A stretch of DNA of 64,000 nt, taken from Okeania sp. KiyG1 (GTDB lineage Bacteria > Cyanobacteriota > Cyanobacteriia > Cyanobacteriales > Microcoleaceae). A program made the position numbers and the translations under genes. The stretch spans positions 1 to 64,000 of the forward strand of contig NZ_BLZO01000153.1 in the NCBI RefSeq assembly GCF_014132355.1. The letters run 5' to 3'. The notes under the pieces were generated by a model. That model was not told the DNA's origin, searched no databases, and saw nothing but the letters and a program-made list of their open reading frames with translations. This document shows positions 19,829-29,058 of this stretch, one piece after another (the first letter of the stretch is position 1; every line of letters begins with the position of its first letter).

Positions 19829-20710
19829 ATGAAAACTCTACGGATTTTCAAACTATTAGTTAGTGGGGCAACAGTAGCAAGTATAGCTATTGCAAAACCT
19901 GCATTCGCTGCTTCTTTCAGCTTTGAAGATATCTTGGGATTGAATCCTGAAGATATTCTGAGTGATGCACAAGGGAAAATAGAGGATCAGATCAATGATT
20001 TAATTGGCCCTATATCCGAATTACTGGCGATCGATCCTAATGATTTTTTGGATGATGCTTTGAACGAATTAAATCTTCCGGATTTAGAGATTTCTGGTAT
20101 TTATGGAGACATGAATATTCCCGATCCTAATAAATTATTGGAGGAATTAAAAAACGCTGGGACTGAAGATTTTACCTTTGGGATGCAATTAGGTTCTAGT
20201 GTCGAGGATAATTTGCTACTCCTTAATGAAGCAAGTGTCGAGTTGACGGGAAAACTAGCAAAAGCTGTGGCCTCCTCGTCAGCTTTGGGAGAGGACGCTC
20301 AGGAAAAAATCAAAGAAAAAATAGAATTTGGAGATCAAACTACTCAAACTTCTGCTCTTATGGCTGCTGCTACACAAAAACTAGCCGAGCAAGGCAAAAT
20401 TTTGGTATCAGAAGGAGAAAGTACGGATGTTACTCAAGACTTGGAGAGACTTCAATTAGATGCAATGGGGCTGAAGTTACAAGCAGAGGCAGCTCAATCT
20501 AATCAGCTATCCATCTTATCCGCCCAACAAGCTGCAATATTTACTGAAACTCAGCAAAACCGAATTGATAATGCTTATCGAAATCAAATCCTCAGTGATA
20601 TTTCGACAACTTTGCAGGGTGGCAATGCTGGAAATCGAGTTGAAAAATCTGCCAATATTCGAGCTTTGGCTAACGGCTCTCAATTTTCCACTTTCAAGGA
20701 ACCTGAGTAA
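19829..20710 (+). CDS. VirB5/TrbJ-like exported helical protein (293 aa)
   Basis: A signal peptide (about residues 1-28, ending PAFAASF) leads to the periplasm. The mature part is helical, and its C-terminal half (about 190-275, rich in Gln, Ala and Asn) forms a long amphipathic coiled coil like the VirB5/TrbJ minor-pilin family. The ribosome binding site AAGGAG is at 19817-19822. It lies between the VirB4 gene and a polytopic VirB6-like gene, the expected place for VirB5. Sequence similarity itself is weak by eye, so the call rests on architecture and order. Confidence 0.6.
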   Translation: MKTLRIFKLLVSGATVASIAIAKPAFAASFSFEDILGLNPEDILSDAQGKIEDQINDLIGPISELLAIDPNDFLDDALNELNLPDLEISGIYGDMNIPDPNKLLEELKNAGTEDFTFGMQLGSSVEDNLLLLNEASVELTGKLAKAVASSSALGEDAQEKIKEKIEFGDQTTQTSALMAAATQKLAEQGKILVSEGESTDVTQDLERLQLDAMGLKLQAEAAQSNQLSILSAQQAAIFTETQQNRIDNAYRNQILSDISTTLQGGNAGNRVEKSANIRALANGSQFSTFKEPE

Positions 20711-20717
20711 GTGAAAA

Positions 20718-21809
20718 ATGGCTAACTTAACAGGAAGTGACTTAATTAATCTTGGTTCCGAACTAAACCAAAGCACCACTCAAGCTTGGGGTGAACTATG
20801 GGGTGAAGCTATTTCCTCCAGTAGTCCTCTCTGGCAAGCCTTGAATGATTTGGGATTATTGCTGGCAGGAATCTCACTACTGTACTTAGCTATTGAAAAG
20901 ATTCAGCCTTTGCTTGAAAAACAAAGTTGGAGTGCTTTGGCTGATTTGCTGATTATGCCACTCATAGTAGTGTGTCTGCTTGGAGGGAATGGAACTTTGG
21001 CAGCGGGGGTGGTGCAAACCTTTTACGGTATTGGTTCTTACAATGTTCAGTTTGTCCTTACTCAACAGATTGGCTCTTCTTCACTGGATGCTCAAACTGC
21101 CCTAAATGAAATACGACAGGAGAATGCCGAACAGGCGATCGAGCAAGAGATATACGCGGATTGTATGAATCTACCACCCGCAGAGCAACAACAGTGTATG
21201 GAAGATCCAGCTAGGGAAGAGGCAGCAAATGAAGCGGGGGTTGATGTACCTTCCCCTACTGTGAGTGGTGGAAATCCCTTGACAAATGGCTTGCGCTCTG
21301 CTCTGATTACCCTCCTGATGATGTTTTTGTATGCCATTCAGTGGGCATTTATTAATTGTATGGAAGCTGCGTTACTAATGACAGCACTGTTATTTCCACC
21401 TGCTTTAGGTATTAGTATCCTCCCGGTGGCAGGTAAAACTGTCTTTGCTTGGGCTTCTGCGATGGTGGGGATGTTCGCTACCATGCTCAGTTACAACATC
21501 ATTGTGGGTTTAACGGCTATTGTTGTCAAAAAAGCTCAAGTTGCAGCCGGACAGGATATGGGTGGGACTAGCTTCCGAGATATTGCTTTTGCTGCTTTCA
21601 TTGCTGTTGCTAGTCCTGTACTAGCAATCTATCTAGGGCAGATGGGTGGTGTGGCCTTATTCCAAGCTATTAGTAAGCAAGCTGCTGCTGTTGTTTCCGG
21701 GGTGGGGAGCTTTGCTATGGGAGCGGGAGTCGCGACGACAAGAGTAGTAGCTCAATCAGGAGCGGGGCGGGCGTTTGCTCGCAGAATCCGGCAAGCATTC
21801 CAGAAATAA
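20718..21809 (+). CDS. VirB6/TrbL-like polytopic membrane protein (363 aa)
   Basis: About six hydrophobic segments are visible: two near residues 45-95, then four from about 190 to 320 (for example MMFLYAIQWAFINCMEAALL and a long helix around MVGMFATMLSYNIIVGL). A hydrophilic Glu- and Pro-rich loop (about 130-185) separates the groups. This layout and the position after the VirB5-like gene fit the VirB6/TrbL channel component. The C-terminal tail is Gly/Ala- and Arg-rich. The gene starts 7 bases after the VirB5-like stop. Confidence 0.7.
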   Translation: MANLTGSDLINLGSELNQSTTQAWGELWGEAISSSSPLWQALNDLGLLLAGISLLYLAIEKIQPLLEKQSWSALADLLIMPLIVVCLLGGNGTLAAGVVQTFYGIGSYNVQFVLTQQIGSSSLDAQTALNEIRQENAEQAIEQEIYADCMNLPPAEQQQCMEDPAREEAANEAGVDVPSPTVSGGNPLTNGLRSALITLLMMFLYAIQWAFINCMEAALLMTALLFPPALGISILPVAGKTVFAWASAMVGMFATMLSYNIIVGLTAIVVKKAQVAAGQDMGGTSFRDIAFAAFIAVASPVLAIYLGQMGGVALFQAISKQAAAVVSGVGSFAMGAGVATTRVVAQSGAGRAFARRIRQAFQK

Positions 21810-22428
21810 TGAATAATTAATAATTAATAATTGCCTATTTTTTCAAGAAAACCAAGCTTTTTATGTGGCAATAATAGCAGTAAAAAAATGGATTTTAATC
21901 CCTGTTTAATTGAATTGATAGTTTCAAAAAAAACTGTTAAAATCTCTGACTACTGACTATTAGAAACATTCAAACTATTTGTGGTAACTATCGTTGGCCT
22001 CTGTTCAATAATTAATAATTGAGTTGCGTATGTGTAGGGAGATAGTCTCCCCTTGTAATTAATAATGAATAATTATTCATTGTTAAGCTCCCTAACCGAA
22101 TAATTAATAATGAATAATTAAATGATTCAGGTTTTAATATTCCCCCTTGAAGGGGAAAAACAAATTGTTTTCTTTGTTCCTCAATCCTCTCCCTAAAAGG
22201 TAGAGGTAATTATTAATTATTAATTGTTAATTGCTGAAAAAATTGTTTACCTACCCTAATTTGATGTGAGCCTACAGTATAAGGATTTCAGTCTGACAAA
22301 AAGCGTAATTAATTTGGTAATGTGCTTAATTGTTAATGCTCCGGCGAGCGATAATTATTAATTGTTAATTATTTAGGAGAGGTAATTATTGATTATTAAT
22401 TATTAATTGTTAATTATTAATTAGTATC
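21810..22428. repeat. Gene-free gap filled with A/T heptamer repeats
   Basis: No gene is visible between the VirB6- and VirB8-like genes. The stretch holds repeated runs of TAATTATTAATTATTAATT-type sequence (about 21808-21831, 22008-22020, 22055-22125, 22205-22235 and 22350-22425) separated by unique sequence. Such heptamer short tandem repeats are common in filamentous cyanobacteria. The last run ends only a few bases before the VirB8-like start, leaving no recognisable Shine-Dalgarno there. Confidence 0.65.
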
Positions 22429-23130
22429 ATGGCCAATATTCTTATTCCAGAAAAAGATACTCCTAAATTTCTGATTGCTTTATTACTTCTGGCAGGTAGC
22501 CTGTGTTTTGGTACTATGGGAGCTTTGATTTTAGTTTTGAATAATCGCTCCTTAGCTACGATGGAAAGAACTTATGTGCAGATGAGTGATGGTACTGCAC
22601 ACGACATTGTACAGGTAGAGCCACTACATCGGGAGCCAGGAGTTCTTAAATCTACGGCTGAATCATTTATCCAGCTCATGTTTGAGTGGGATAATAAATT
22701 GCCGAATGGTGAGAAGGATGCGGGTGTATCAGTTGTGGGTGTGAAAGTTCCTTCAAAAGTATACATGGCAAGCTTTTTAATGGAACCTCGATTTCGCACC
22801 GAATTCCTGAAGTTAATGGGAAGTCAGATAATTCCAAAGGCAGTCCTTGATGGATTTCTAGAGTCTTCGGTTGTTATTTATGAGGTTTCTGAGCCTGTGG
22901 AAATTGCCCCGGGTAGGTGGGAAGTAAGAGTTCTTGCTGCACGCTTTGAGACCAATAATCAAGGCGAACAAGGGCAGGTTATTATCAGTAGGCGTATCAG
23001 TCTAAAAGCTATACCAGAACAGGTTTCAGTATTATTGCCAGCCGATCAAACTAGCCCTTTTCGAGAGAGTCTGCGGTTGTTGCTTAGAAATAAAGTTATG
23101 GTCACGAGTGTTGTTGAAGATGGTTTTTAA
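22429..23130 (+). CDS. VirB8/TraE-like inner-membrane channel protein (233 aa)
   Basis: One membrane helix near the N-terminus (about residues 14-36) is followed by a periplasmic domain of about 190 residues with mixed alpha/beta character. This is the single-span topology of VirB8 and TraE assembly factors, and the following genes look like VirB10 and VirB9. The ATG at 22429 follows an A/T repeat run without a clear ribosome binding site. VirB8 identity rests on topology, size and gene order; no diagnostic motif is visible. Confidence 0.6.
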   Translation: MANILIPEKDTPKFLIALLLLAGSLCFGTMGALILVLNNRSLATMERTYVQMSDGTAHDIVQVEPLHREPGVLKSTAESFIQLMFEWDNKLPNGEKDAGVSVVGVKVPSKVYMASFLMEPRFRTEFLKLMGSQIIPKAVLDGFLESSVVIYEVSEPVEIAPGRWEVRVLAARFETNNQGEQGQVIISRRISLKAIPEQVSVLLPADQTSPFRESLRLLLRNKVMVTSVVEDGF

Positions 23131-23192
23131 TGTGAGAGGTTTCAACGATTAATAATCACCTTTATACAGAATAGGATAGGCTAAAAGGAGGA

Positions 23193-24911
23193 ATGGACGT
23201 GAGTGTAATTCAGGATGAAAAGGGGACTCAAGTTATCTCAGGGACAGAAGAGGATAGTCTGTCGATAGAAGAGCTTGCAGATACCACAGGAAGCGCGGAC
23301 ACTTCAAAAAGCTCGGTATCAGAATTAGAATCTGATGCTGACACTTTATTGAGTCCAGAGGATTTACATCATCCCATACGGGGAGAACCACGAGCGGACG
23401 TTACCAAGAATCCTCTAGCAAAAACAGTATTTGTGGGTGGGCTGTTTGCTGTTGTGGTAGTTGCTATTTCCCTTGTTGTGATGCTATTCAATTCCACGGG
23501 GAACAAACAAATAGCCAAAACTTCCACGAATGAAGCAGGAGAGACTGATGCTAGTGCTGAAGAAATTAAGCGACTGCAAGATGAATTATATAAAGAAAGA
23601 GCTGCTGTAGCTGTGAGGAATCTTCAGTCACCTTTACAGGAAAACCAAGAGAAACCTAAAAGGTCTAGGACTGCTAAAAAGGCTGAAAAAACTGAGGAGA
23701 CTCCTTCTCAAAAACCTACTCCAAAGCCTACCTCTACTCCAAAGTCTACTCCTACTCCAAAGCCTACTCCTAGAGCTGCTCCTAGACCTGCTCCTACTCC
23801 TGTGCCTAGAACTGCTCCTGCTCCAAGACCTGCTCCTACTCCTGTGCCTAGAACTGCTCCTGTTCCTAGAGCTGCTCCTGCTCCTGTTCCTAGAGCTGCT
23901 CCTGCTCCTGCTCCTAGAACTGCTCCTGCTCCTAGACCTACTCCTATTCCTAGAGCTGCTCCGACTCCTGCTCCAGAACCCGAACAGTTTGACGATCTGA
24001 GCGCCTGGACAGAACTAGCAGCACTTGGTCAGGTTCAGCGAAAGGAGTTTGAGGAGAAAGAAGTAGTTTCTGAATCTGAAACTCCTCAAACACAAGCAAA
24101 ACCAACCCCCGCAATTGCACCGACAAATAATCTTATTGCTTCGGTTGTTGTAGGAGAATCAATCAAGGATGGCTTGACACCAGGAATGCAAGGCATTATT
24201 AATCAGAGTTCTGAATTTACGGGCTACAAGGATATTGAGGTTACTATTGGTACAACTGCAGAAGGTAGGGTGGTTGTACCTCTGCACTGGAACCAGGAAA
24301 TCGATGGTACAGATGGATTGTTTTTGGTGGAGCTAACAGAGCCTTTGGTGGCATCGGATGGTACCCATGCTCTGAAAAAGGGCAGCCAGCTAATTGTATC
24401 GGTGTCATTTATCTCTGATGCCGGACAAGTCTTTCAATCTGTGGTGGCTGTTGTTCATCCCGACGGACGCCAGGAAACTATTCCTACAACAGGTTCCGGG
24501 TATAATGATGCGCCCACAACTCCTTTGGTAATTCGAGGTAAGAAAGGTAACGTATTGATTGCTAAAAAAATCAAAGGCTCGGATGCAGGCCCGGGATTGG
24601 GTAGTGATATTGCTGTGGGATTAATGGCAGGAATTGCGGAGGCTGCCGATAACATAACACAGCCAGAACAGGAGGTACAAACACAAACTACAGGATTGTC
24701 TTCTACTACGACAGCTCAACAAAATAGGCAAGAACCAAGGGCAGCATTTATTAAAGGTTTAGCCGAGACTCTAACAGAAAGGATGACGGAACGACTGGAC
24801 TCTAAGCCCAAGGATTTAAAAATATTCCAGGTTCGTAGGGGAGAAAAAGTACAGTTGTTCGTGAATAGCTTTGTGACGTTTAGAGTTCCGAAAAAAGGGG
24901 GGCTCAGATGA
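23193..24911 (+). CDS. VirB10/TrbI-like channel scaffold protein (572 aa)
   Basis: VirB10 spans both membranes and gates the channel. The protein has a cytoplasmic acidic start, one membrane helix (about residues 75-100), a long Pro/Ala/Arg-rich spacer (about 165-265, made of repeated APRPAPTPVPR-type units) and a C-terminal beta-rich domain (about 310-470, with LKKGSQLIVSVSF) like the VirB10/TrbI fold. The ATG at 23193 has AGGAGG right in front. The Pro-rich repeats are encoded by near-identical CCTGCTCCTA units and may vary in number between strains. The stop overlaps the next start by 4 bases. Confidence 0.75.
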   Translation: MDVSVIQDEKGTQVISGTEEDSLSIEELADTTGSADTSKSSVSELESDADTLLSPEDLHHPIRGEPRADVTKNPLAKTVFVGGLFAVVVVAISLVVMLFNSTGNKQIAKTSTNEAGETDASAEEIKRLQDELYKERAAVAVRNLQSPLQENQEKPKRSRTAKKAEKTEETPSQKPTPKPTSTPKSTPTPKPTPRAAPRPAPTPVPRTAPAPRPAPTPVPRTAPVPRAAPAPVPRAAPAPAPRTAPAPRPTPIPRAAPTPAPEPEQFDDLSAWTELAALGQVQRKEFEEKEVVSESETPQTQAKPTPAIAPTNNLIASVVVGESIKDGLTPGMQGIINQSSEFTGYKDIEVTIGTTAEGRVVVPLHWNQEIDGTDGLFLVELTEPLVASDGTHALKKGSQLIVSVSFISDAGQVFQSVVAVVHPDGRQETIPTTGSGYNDAPTTPLVIRGKKGNVLIAKKIKGSDAGPGLGSDIAVGLMAGIAEAADNITQPEQEVQTQTTGLSSTTTAQQNRQEPRAAFIKGLAETLTERMTERLDSKPKDLKIFQVRRGEKVQLFVNSFVTFRVPKKGGLR

Positions 24912-25723
24912 ATTGGAAAGGAACCATTTGGGGTGCAATTGCAAGTTTTGCTATTATGTCAAACCGAGCTTTATCCGTACCTCCCGCTATAGAAACTGTG
25001 AACGCTCCAAAAGCATTAGCGGAGACTACAGAAATAGTCTTGGTTCCTGGGCGTCAGAGTGTGATTGAATTTAGGAATGGGGAAACGATTCAATTTATTT
25101 CTCTGGCTGATGTACATCAAATCGTATTTTCTACCGATTTGCCTGTGGATACTGGCCGGGCATCGTTAATTGTGCTGAAAACCATTGAACCTCTGCGGTT
25201 GAAGGGTGTGGTAGAAACTCCATCTATAAGGTCTGTTCGCGAAGAGGATTATCCTTATGAGACTATTTATCCTACTAATTTGGTGGTTGTTACGTCTAAT
25301 CAAAATAATGAGAAGCGTACCTATACTTTTGATTTAACTATTTCTTTGACAAGAACTCCTCAAATTTCTAATGGAGTTGCTATTGTGCCAGAAGTTTTGC
25401 CACCAACTGAGGAGCTTCTCACTTTAACTGATGGGCGGCAGGCAAGCTTGCTAGATATCCGACGTGGTTATGTAGAGGCTCTCAAAGGAAAGTACACAGC
25501 TTATAAAGACCCCGTTGTCGATAAAATCAAAAAATTTCTAGATTTAGCTCGTCATGGTGTGACTTTTCTAGAAGCTGCCCAGAGAGCTGAGTTGCCTTTT
25601 GCCGTGATTGAATCGCTTGCTGAGATTGGTTTGCAAACTGCTGCGACAGAAGTGATTGATGATAAGCAACCCTCACTTCTGAGAGGATTGATTCCACCAG
25701 TTCGGAGCCGTTCCAAATTTTAG
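24908..25723 (+). CDS. VirB9/TraK-like outer channel protein (271 aa)
   Basis: An N-terminal signal-like stretch (about residues 1-24) is followed by a beta-rich domain (about 40-155, including LVPGRQSVIEFRNGETIQF), which resembles the N-terminal domain of VirB9/TraK/CagX. The C-terminal part is helical. The start ATGA overlaps the VirB10-like stop, so the two are translationally coupled. The order VirB8, VirB10, VirB9 is the reverse of the usual VirB9, VirB10. It is the last recognisable channel gene; no VirB11 or VirB1 was found in the window. Confidence 0.65.
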   Translation: MNWKGTIWGAIASFAIMSNRALSVPPAIETVNAPKALAETTEIVLVPGRQSVIEFRNGETIQFISLADVHQIVFSTDLPVDTGRASLIVLKTIEPLRLKGVVETPSIRSVREEDYPYETIYPTNLVVVTSNQNNEKRTYTFDLTISLTRTPQISNGVAIVPEVLPPTEELLTLTDGRQASLLDIRRGYVEALKGKYTAYKDPVVDKIKKFLDLARHGVTFLEAAQRAELPFAVIESLAEIGLQTAATEVIDDKQPSLLRGLIPPVRSRSKF

Positions 25724-25788
25724 AAAAATTATGAAAAGTCGATCGATCTGAGAATATTGAAATCAACTATGTGTGTCCTTCTTCTTGT

Positions 25789-25833
25789 CCCCCTCCGTTA
25801 AAACTGGTCCGACGACGGTAGCAAGGGAGGGGG
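25789..25833. terminator. Inverted repeat downstream of the channel operon, possible terminator
   Basis: Arms CCCCCTCC (25789-25796) and GGAGGGGG (25826-25833) could pair around a 29-nt loop that itself contains CCG/CGG. It lies 65 bases after the last channel gene. There is no U tract, so it is not a canonical intrinsic terminator; it may stabilise the 3' end. Confidence 0.35.
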
Positions 25834-25940
25834 TTAGGAAGTGGGTTTTGCCGGGGCGTGGGAGGATGTGGCATACATTAAAAATGCTCTGTAACACTTA
25901 GTAAATTTGATGTTTCGGAGCAGACTATATAGAACTGTTG

Positions 25941-25956
25941 TAACTAACGTTAGTTA
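25941..25956. promoter_or_regulatory. 16-bp perfect palindrome, probable operator
   Basis: TAACTAACGTTAGTTA is perfectly palindromic and lies 15 bases upstream of the ATG of the 70-aa gene. Its TAACGTTA core also appears in the ParB-site-like palindrome at 28536-28555. It may be bound by a plasmid regulator or by ParB. Confidence 0.5.
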
Positions 25957-25971
25957 ACGAGAGAAAAACCT

Positions 25972-26184
25972 ATGGAAGTAAAAGTAGAGATCAAGCCGGA
26001 GGAAATAATGTGGGCAATTTCCCACATAGCAAAATATGGAACTATTGAAGAAGTACGAATGCTTTTACCCAAGTTGCAATCGGCTGTGAGTGCCCTCAAT
26101 TTGCGATTAGCTAGAGATTCAAAGATGCTGACACAGAGACGGAACCAAGAAAAAGACGCCTGGTCAGTTAACAATTACATATAA
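25972..26184 (+). CDS. Small helical protein, unknown (70 aa)
   Basis: The product begins MEVKVEIKPEEIMWAISHIA and is predicted to be helical throughout, ending in a basic stretch (SKMLTQRRNQEK) that could touch nucleic acid. No family is recognised. An ATG at 25972 preceded by a 16-bp palindrome and a plausible AGAG supports it as a real, regulated gene. Confidence 0.5.
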   Translation: MEVKVEIKPEEIMWAISHIAKYGTIEEVRMLLPKLQSAVSALNLRLARDSKMLTQRRNQEKDAWSVNNYI

Positions 26185-26505
26185 TATTTTCTAGGCTGTT
26201 TGGAAAAGGAGAATTAACAAACAAACCATTTCCTCCCAGCGATCGCCCAGAGAATAAATTTCAAAGCGATCGCCATTACCAAACTCAATCTATGTACTTG
26301 CTTTGAGTTGAGACCAAAACGATAAGGAACGGGAGTTAGAGTTATTTTGTATTGGTCTCTCCAGCTTTTCCAGACTGTATAAATTTTGTTAGAAGTTATC
26401 ATAGAACAATAATATTAAGATTCTGGTTGCATTTTAGTACAGTTGTCAGGGTCTGACAAGAAATCCCGAACTATTTCAATAATAAAAACGACGTGTGGAG
26501 GAAAC
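26185..26505. other. Gap without a convincing gene
   Basis: This 321-bp stretch holds two GCGATCGC (HIP1) palindromes about 30 bp apart (near 26239 and 26267). A 62-codon reverse frame (26214-26402) has no ribosome binding site or recognisable domain. A GGAGG at 26497-26501 belongs to the next forward gene. Confidence 0.5.
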
Positions 26506-27552
26506 ATGGATAATACGAGTATTGATGATGATATGACTAATTTAATACTAGATCCAAGTACAGAGTTGCAGGATTTTGATGAACGCTCAAAAACTTCATC
26601 AACCACCCCTGAACTAAGTGAAAAAGAAAAAATGGAGCTAGAAAATTTTGATGTACAACTTGAAGCCTCATCACAAATTAATCCAGAACTTGCTAATTTT
26701 GATAATCAGCTAGAGCAAATTGACAACAGCTCTGCGCATCAAACTATAGCGGATGGAATTAACAACTTCCTGGAGCTACTTCAAACAGATCGTTATGAGA
26801 CGGAGAATTACATCTTGGAAAAGGGTGATGAGGAAATTTCAATTAACACTAAAGACGATAGAGGTGAAGTTTTTCATCAAGATGCACAAGGAAATATTGA
26901 ATCTAATCTCACTCAAGATGAAACTGAAAAGTTTGTTGATTTTAGCGAACAAGTCCAAGAAAAAAGTAACAATTTAGAAGGAAATAATGAAACAAACAAA
27001 GCCTTGGAGTTAGAGAATGACTACGAACAGTCAGAAAATAAGCTTATTGTAGATGGGGTAGATAATTTTTTGACAATGCAAGAGTCGGAACGGTATGAAA
27101 CTGCTAATTATATACTAGAAAAGTCTGAAAATGGAGAAATATCAATTAGCGCTCGTGATGGCGACAACGAGAATAAATTGTTTACTGTGGATGAGGGTGG
27201 TACTATAACAAACCAACTTAGTGCAGAACAAACAGAAGATTTCGTGACTTTTGCTGAGAAAGTAGACGAAGCTGCTAATAAAAAAATACTTGAAGCTGTT
27301 GACAATTTTCTTGACCTCCAAGAAAGTGATTATCACGGGACTACTAATTACTTTTTTGAAAGAACAAGTGATGGTGATATTTCTATCACATCTAAATCAA
27401 GTGGAGAGGAAGTATTTCAAGGTTCAGCAGATGGAAATATTGTCGAAGAAAATCTGAGTCCAGAAGAGACTAAGAAGTTTTTAGAGTTTGCTAATACTGT
27501 CGAGCAAGCTGTTGAACAGAAAGAGTATACTGCCTCGCAAAAAGAACGTTGA
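26506..27552 (+). CDS. Acidic protein with three tandem repeats, unknown (348 aa)
   Basis: I know no family for it. The frame is open from 26443, but the ATG at 26506 has GGAGG in front and is the better start. After an acidic leader with two LxxFD-type motifs (about residues 45-70), three repeats of about 70 residues follow (81-151, 181-253, 261-332), each with the pattern (I/V)xxxxxNFLxxxxxxxYxTxNYxxE, then an IS(I/T) strand, then LxxxxTxxFxxFxxxV. The protein is strongly acidic (Asp/Glu far exceed Lys/Arg). The repeat resembles units in the acidic C-terminal half of the relaxase. A DNA-mimic or relaxosome-partner role is possible but speculative. Confidence 0.6.
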   Translation: MDNTSIDDDMTNLILDPSTELQDFDERSKTSSTTPELSEKEKMELENFDVQLEASSQINPELANFDNQLEQIDNSSAHQTIADGINNFLELLQTDRYETENYILEKGDEEISINTKDDRGEVFHQDAQGNIESNLTQDETEKFVDFSEQVQEKSNNLEGNNETNKALELENDYEQSENKLIVDGVDNFLTMQESERYETANYILEKSENGEISISARDGDNENKLFTVDEGGTITNQLSAEQTEDFVTFAEKVDEAANKKILEAVDNFLDLQESDYHGTTNYFFERTSDGDISITSKSSGEEVFQGSADGNIVEENLSPEETKKFLEFANTVEQAVEQKEYTASQKER

Positions 27553-27823
27553 CATACCCCGACGTTGCTATATTCGCGAGCCGTTCTTAGAAACCTACGA
27601 TAATCTATAGAAATTTATGATTATCTGTTCCAATCCTGCTTCATTAGATATAACAATTATAGCCGGAGCAAAGCATCATTAATTATTTGAGTTATGAGGG
27701 TGTCTAGTAAATATGTCTATTACTCACAAGACAGTATACAAAAACATTTAAAATAGATAGTTTATAGTTTAATATTAATTATTTGTTCATTCATATCAAC
27801 TTATTTCTACTTATCTGAAGTAG

Positions 27824-28078
27824 TTAAATTTCCATGATAATTTTCTCAACTCTCCAAGCTGTTGCACCTCCTATTTTTCCCACTTTGATGAACTGCCAAC
27901 TACCATGAGTGTAAATATTAGAACCTTTTTGACAATAAGGCTTGACTCCTATTAAATGTTTAACTTCCGCAGTGGAAAGTAACCATCCCCCAATAGCAGC
28001 TTTCTCTAATTCGTCGTGGTACCAAATTGGACTTTTAGCTTGAATATTCGCAGCGATCGCTCCGACTAGCTGTTCCAA
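27824..28078 (-). CDS. Small HTH-like protein downstream of parB (84 aa)
   Basis: The sequence WLLSTAEVKHLIGVKPY, then FIKVGKIGGATAWRVEKI, follows a pattern seen in small cyanobacterial proteins: a winged or MerR-like helix-turn-helix followed by a basic strand. It is probably a DNA-binding protein. It lies 47 bases downstream of parB in the same direction and may belong to the partition operon. The 271-bp gap on its other side (27553-27823) shows no gene. Confidence 0.5.
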   Translation of the reverse strand: MEQLVGAIAANIQAKSPIWYHDELEKAAIGGWLLSTAEVKHLIGVKPYCQKGSNIYTHGSWQFIKVGKIGGATAWRVEKIIMEI

Positions 28079-28125
28079 TAATTCAATATATTTAGTGTTA
28101 TTACTTTGAGTAATAGATAAATTTC

Positions 28126-29058
28126 TTATTCTCCGCTAACAAGTTTTTCTATCTGAACCAATAACTTTTCTAATTGTCTTCTTTTTTTAGTATTATCCCA
28201 AATTCTCGAACTCTTAATTAAACGATAGGTATTGTCCAGACCACTTTTCAAGGTATCTTCTTGTTTTACAGTCTGATTAATTTCTGCCACTCTTTGTCGA
28301 ATCCCCGACAAAGACAGTGAATTTTCTATTACTTCTTCCAGTAAACTTTGTCTCATGGCCTCGTCTTTGACTTTAGCTATTGCTACTGCCTTTGTATAAT
28401 CTAGCTTTCCAGAGCGCAGAACCTCTAGAATATCTGGGGGTAATTTTAACAATGGAAGGCGATTTTTAACAAAGGATTGCCAGTTCATCAGTCCCAGGTC
28501 TTCAAATACTGATTCTATGATTTGAGCAGTAGGGCTACCCATAACGTTAGGGGTAACTTTTCCTTTTTCCTCATTTTGCATTCTGTTTAACAACTTTACC
28601 ACAGAGGGAATATTTTCATCTATCTGGACAGCCAATAGTTGCAAAATACCTTCAGTTTCTTCAAGAGGGTTGAGGTCTTCTCTTAGTAGATTTTCTATCA
28701 ACGATAATTGCCAGGCATCCTCATCATTGAGAGAGCGGATAATTACAGGCACAGAAGTTAGTCCAGCCATTTTTGAAGCTCTTAAACGTCTCTCCCCTGC
28801 GACTAACTCATATAAGTTGTTGTTAGTAGGTCGGACTAATAGTGGTTCAAGTACGCCAAACTGAGAAATAGAAGCACTTAGTTGAGCTAGTTTCTCTGGG
28901 TCGAAATAGCGTCGTGGTTGAGATGGGGGTAAAACAATTTCTTCTATGGATATTTCTTGTTGTCCTGTAGTGGACTGTAAGGAAGTGGTGGACATAGAAG
29001 AAGTTTCTTTTGTGTCAAATATAAAGTTACGGAGTGGATTTCTTTTTGTCATCGTCAA
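28126..29058 (-). CDS. parB: ParB-family plasmid partition protein (310 aa)
   Basis: ParB binds parS, loads with CTP and works with ParA to segregate the plasmid. The ParB/sulfiredoxin-type domain starts near residue 33 (ISIEEIVLPPSQPRRYFD), with GVLEPLLVRP and the arginine-rich ELVAGERRLRAS box (CTP/nucleotide motif), then LIENLLREDLNPLEE. A helix-turn-helix region follows, including KLDYTKAVAIAKV. The 5' end overlaps the parA stop by 4 bases, so they are coupled. A ParB-site-like palindrome lies inside this gene at 28536-28555. Confidence 0.92.
   Translation of the reverse strand: MTMTKRNPLRNFIFDTKETSSMSTTSLQSTTGQQEISIEEIVLPPSQPRRYFDPEKLAQLSASISQFGVLEPLLVRPTNNNLYELVAGERRLRASKMAGLTSVPVIIRSLNDEDAWQLSLIENLLREDLNPLEETEGILQLLAVQIDENIPSVVKLLNRMQNEEKGKVTPNVMGSPTAQIIESVFEDLGLMNWQSFVKNRLPLLKLPPDILEVLRSGKLDYTKAVAIAKVKDEAMRQSLLEEVIENSLSLSGIRQRVAEINQTVKQEDTLKSGLDNTYRLIKSSRIWDNTKKRRQLEKLLVQIEKLVSGE
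28536..28555. promoter_or_regulatory. parS-like 20-bp imperfect palindrome inside parB
   Basis: TACCCATAACGTTAGGGGTA is self-complementary except for one mismatched pair. The same site, with one change, occurs at 29852-29871 inside the parA reading frame; both encode the peptide TPNVMG. Two near-identical palindromes in a partition locus are good candidates for ParB-binding sites. Confidence 0.5.

Noticed and set aside
26214-26402. 62-aa reverse ORF between two HIP1 sites
   Set aside because: There is no ribosome binding site, recognised domain or operon context; it is kept only as a remark in the gap entry.
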